From Brasenia schreberi (lineage: Eukaryota > Streptophyta > Magnoliopsida > Nymphaeales > Cabombaceae), in contig JAYKKT010000064.1 in the NCBI GenBank assembly GCA_036023115.1, forward strand, positions 9,141,001 through 9,205,000: 64,000 nucleotides of DNA, in the 5' to 3' direction. How positions within the stretch are numbered: the first letter of the stretch is position 1; each line of letters begins with the position of its first letter. The translations under genes were made by a program, and so were the position numbers. Of this stretch, positions 61,284-64,000 are shown piece by piece. The notes under the pieces are model-generated. The model saw nothing but the letters and a program-made list of their open reading frames with translations, made no database searches and was not told the DNA's origin.

Positions 61284-62126
61284 TCAGATTCCAATACTAA
61301 GAAAAGAGTCGATTGAAAGAGAAGAACGCATGGCATCGCTATAGACTTCCTTCAACTCGGTGTCATTCTGTAACCATCTAGGAGCATAATTGGTCAGCGC
61401 AGAAATGTTATCAGACCCTGTTGAAGCAACTGGATGCTCCAACTCAAAATGATTGAAGGTTAGGGGAACCATTTCAAGATTATGTGGTGCCAACTGTAAG
61501 TTCATTGATTGGAAACAAGGTCCAGCTTGAACTGGAAGAATATCAGGATAGGTATAACTTGAACTCTTTGGCTGCATGAACATATGACTGACACCCTTGT
61601 CATTTGATCCTTGCTTTGACAACCCGACACTCGTATCGTAGCAGTAGGCATCCTTAACTGTGCTGCATCCAGGAACCCACCATCGTGAAACTCCACTTTC
61701 AACCACAGAATTTCCTGGATACACCTCTCCTTCAAAAAAGTTGAACAACTCATGTGTTTCGGGCATATCCTTCACAATGTTGGCAAAGTATTCAGCATGT
61801 ATATGACCTAGGAAAAAACACACCGCCATTAATTTGAGTGTCCATGGGGACTCCTATAATTAACAGAAAGAAAGTATCTACATGAGAAACAAAAGAAAAA
61901 GGAAAGATGCTTCTCATATACCTTTTCTCATGTGACACTTCAATACAGGATGAAATATGGGTTTCTGAAGAAACGTTGTATCAGCAAAAATCATGATATT
62001 GGAATTCCTGATTTCATTGTCATGTGATGGCTCCAAGGGTTTGAAGGAAAAAGCAGTTTTCCATGTCTCCAACAGGCCAGGAATTGCAGGTATTATTAGC
62101 TTCTCCACATGTAGTAAGAAAAGCAT
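61284..62126 (-). CDS. C-terminal exons of an IDM1-like PHD-finger/GNAT protein (partial)
   Basis: Two exons on the minus strand join in frame to 242 codons plus stop: 62126-61922 (acceptor TTTTTTCAG, donor AAAAG/GTATAT) and 61807-61284 (acceptor TTTTTTCCTAG). The first exon reads HVEKLIIPAIPGLLETWKTA, FSFKPLEPSHDNEIRNSNIM and then IFADTTFLQK, which matches the last part of the acyl-CoA N-acyltransferase domain of plant IDM1-like proteins (PHD/RING plus GNAT; nuclear histone acetylation linked to DNA demethylation). The second exon is a family-variable tail ending SLSIDSFLSIGI. The acetyl-CoA-binding part of GNAT and the PHD finger are not found to the right, where a TIR element and a LINE remnant lie. 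The gene either has a large TE-filled intron and continues beyond 64000, or is a truncated copy. Confidence 0.62.
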
Positions 62127-62522
62127 CTGAAAAAATGGAGCCACTTGTGTAATAAGGATCATATAGCAAATTTGCATAAGAAGAATAAAACAGCTTTACG
62201 GCTAAAGAACTGGCTATTCTACGAAGGAAGTGCAATTTATTCTTTCTGTCAAGGAGGAGTCCAAAAGAAAACTTATGCACGCAGGTCCTGATACTATGTT
62301 CGTTCTATTTCTAGATGCAAAACAGTCGGAAAACATGGGATGGTATCAAATGTCTAACTATCTAAACAATTTCAGCAGCATTAATTAAATTAGCTAGAAA
62401 TAGAATTGCAGAACTTATCTGCACTTTGCTAGACTTTTCTCCTGTAACGAGTATTCTGTAATAATTATTACATTGATTATGATATTTGCAATGCAACAGT
62501 TACAACCCAGGATTGATATGAG

Positions 62523-63440
62523 CACACCCTTTTTGCCGCTTTTCCCAAAATACCCTTGGCCATTTTAGTAATTACGAAAATGCCCCTCAGCCAAAAAAAG
62601 GTGTGTTCTGTCTCGTCCTGCGTAGCCTCCTTCCAGACGTTCTCCGGTCTATTCTTCACTTCCCGACTCATTCCAACCACCTATTACTTGATCCACTACC
62701 ATTTTCAACAAAAGAACGGATTAAAATCCGTCGAAAAAAAAATCAAAAGAAAGAAAAAAGAAGAAAAAGATTATAAAAATGGTTGATTCAAAGAGGGATT
62801 AGTCAATTTATCGATTTATACTTTTGATTTGGTTTTAGTTTTCCTGTTTTTTAGTTGTTTTGATTGATTTTTAACCGATACCTTAACTGGAATTGAAAAT
62901 CGAGAACTAGGACATCTCGACAAAAGAGACACGCCCGAACTGCGTCTCTCCCAAGAGAGACATGCCTCAAGCGCGTCTCCTCTTCCGTCAAGATGCCCTA
63001 TTTCTCCGTCTCTTTTTTCTCTCAATCAGTATTTTGTTTTGGATCATTCTTTCTTTTAGTTTTTTAAGAAACACGATTCTTGGTGTTTGGAGTTGCTATT
63101 ACTGGTCACTACTTTGATTGTTCATGTTTTTCTATGTTGATTTTGATAACTCCAAAGGCTTGTTTCTCAAAACATTTACAGAGGCCGTCTAAGAGCTTTC
63201 GCCTTCATCGGGCTTGAGAGCTATTGCTGTTAATTCTTCCTTGAACGTCTAAGACATGATGATAACCCAAAACCGTAAGGATTTCTTGCCTTGTTTATCT
63301 TCATTTGGACATATTGGGTGAGAGAGGAGAGAGAAATGTTGAGATGAAATGAGAGAGGAGAGAAATGTTGGGAGTAAATGAGAGACAAAAGTGTATTTAA
63401 TTGGATGATAATTTTGATATTTAAGAAAATTGAGGTGTGT
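62523..63440. mobile_element. Non-autonomous TIR element, CACACC family, copy 3
   Basis: The left edge is CACACCCTTTTTGCCGC, followed by CCCAAAATACCCTTGGCCATTT similar to the inner terminal region of copy 1. The right edge is AATTGAGGTGTG. In between are the GAGAGAGGAGAGA/AAATGTTG arm (63320-63375) and a central GAGAC/GTCTC cluster (62923-62985). Orientation is the same as copy 2. Ends are approximate. Confidence 0.6.
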
Positions 63441-63509
63441 ATAGTAAAAAGGATTTCCAGTCTTCATCTTTCTCTTTTAAACTCTTTTAAAGTGCTCATC
63501 ATCTAGTTT

Positions 63510-63810
63510 CTCAAACCATTTTGCCCAAACTTCATTTGGTTATCTCTCCATACATCCAAACCATCTTAAGAGTGTGATAGTACAACTTTCTCTCTAACAA
63601 CCTCATTAAGAATATAATCTTTCTTTGCATGACCATACATCCACCTCATTCATTTATGTTATGGGACATCTTTTGCACATATTGATGATTGATTGTCAAC
63701 CCTCGGCACCATATAACATTGTTGATCTAGTGTAACTGCATCTTTATAATATTTACTTTTCTAACACTAGAGATATATTCTTATTGCACAAGACACTTAT
63801 GAGCAATGTT
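63510..63810 (-). mobile_element. RTE LINE 3' remnant, minus strand, decayed
   Basis: The reverse complement aligns with the RTE C-terminal region: words for MSHNINE, GGCMVMQ and a CTTAAGATGGTTTGGATGT stretch match MTEMKMLRWMSGH and RLRWFGH of the better copies with stops and shifts. Its 3' end lies to the left. Confidence 0.6.
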
Positions 63811-64000
63811 TATAACTTCATATCATATCATATCATTTTTCTCCATGAGGCATGTGTATCGTATTGTAAATTTTAAAAAATAAATAAATCCAAAAAAATC
63901 CAAAAAAAATAACAAAAATCAAGAACAATTATAAACAATTCCTATAAATCAACATTTGAGTAAACATTTATTCATTGCACATTAATTCAAATTATAAGTA

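Larger units (their letters stand above)
62127..64000. other. TE-filled stretch, no exon seen
   Basis: Holds the third CACACC-ended element and a minus-strand RTE remnant. 62180-62290 has an open minus-strand frame continuing upstream of the IDM1-like exon, but its peptide is not family-like and an acceptor site separates it, so I treat it as intron. Confidence 0.5.

Noticed and set aside
62020..62280. 86-codon minus-strand frame beginning with MHKFSFGLLL
   Set aside because: It overlaps the IDM1-like exon in another frame; the family match is in the other frame and a good acceptor lies at 62127-62135.

Overview
The window reads as nuclear DNA of a flowering plant. It is AT-rich, and its genes are split by GT-AG introns with the gene families and exon phases typical of angiosperms. 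It also carries decayed plant retrotransposons, SINEs and many AT, GA/CT and CA/GT microsatellites. Only about 4 to 5% can be supported as conserved protein-coding exon, and most of the rest is mobile-element debris. I cannot name the species.

Layout. (1) 3053-4170 (+): last three exons of a calcium-dependent protein kinase (four EF-hands); the kinase exons are not in the window. (2) 4.2-21.7 kb: gene-poor, with SINE traces, tandem duplications, a Ty1/copia fragment on the minus strand (15.8-17.3 kb) and, directly abutting it, a broken pentatricopeptide-repeat (PPR) gene fragment. (3) 21789-37593 (+): the one complete conserved gene, a 14-exon EMB8-like alpha/beta hydrolase of 572 codons with the Ser-Asp-His triad visible. 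Its intron 7 holds a hAT-like MITE and its 5.7-kb intron 9 holds a nearly complete, decayed antisense Copia element with both LTRs. (4) 39307-39969 (+): an intronless ORF for an unrecognised protein with a very acidic tail. (5) 38.4-52.5 kb: a retroposon-dense stretch with at least two tRNA-derived SINE families (several with target-site duplications), a decayed RTE-type LINE with a (TTG)n tail (44.24-47.35 kb), and TIR elements with CACACC ends. One TIR element is interrupted by a 5'-truncated RTE copy flanked by a perfect 20-bp duplication. (6) 54.9-56.8 kb: two more minus-strand Copia fragments. (7) 57882-58077: adjacent tRNA-Arg(TCT) and tRNA-Gln(TTG) genes; the Gln gene has two mismatches at the end of its acceptor stem. 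(8) 61284-62126 (-): the last two exons of what looks like a PHD-finger/GNAT (IDM1-like) acetyltransferase, with its 5' part missing or beyond the window. A third TIR element and a fourth RTE remnant fill the right edge.

No operon-like organisation or gene cluster is present and the genes are functionally unrelated. The most interesting material is the insertion history: SINEs of two families used the same target word at 38.4-38.6 kb, a LINE is nested in a TIR element at 52 kb, a recurrent hairpin-rich non-autonomous element family bears GAGAC/GTCTC stems, and a Copia element lies inside a conserved gene that still reads open across the insertion. I found no evidence of a novel defence or biosynthetic system.
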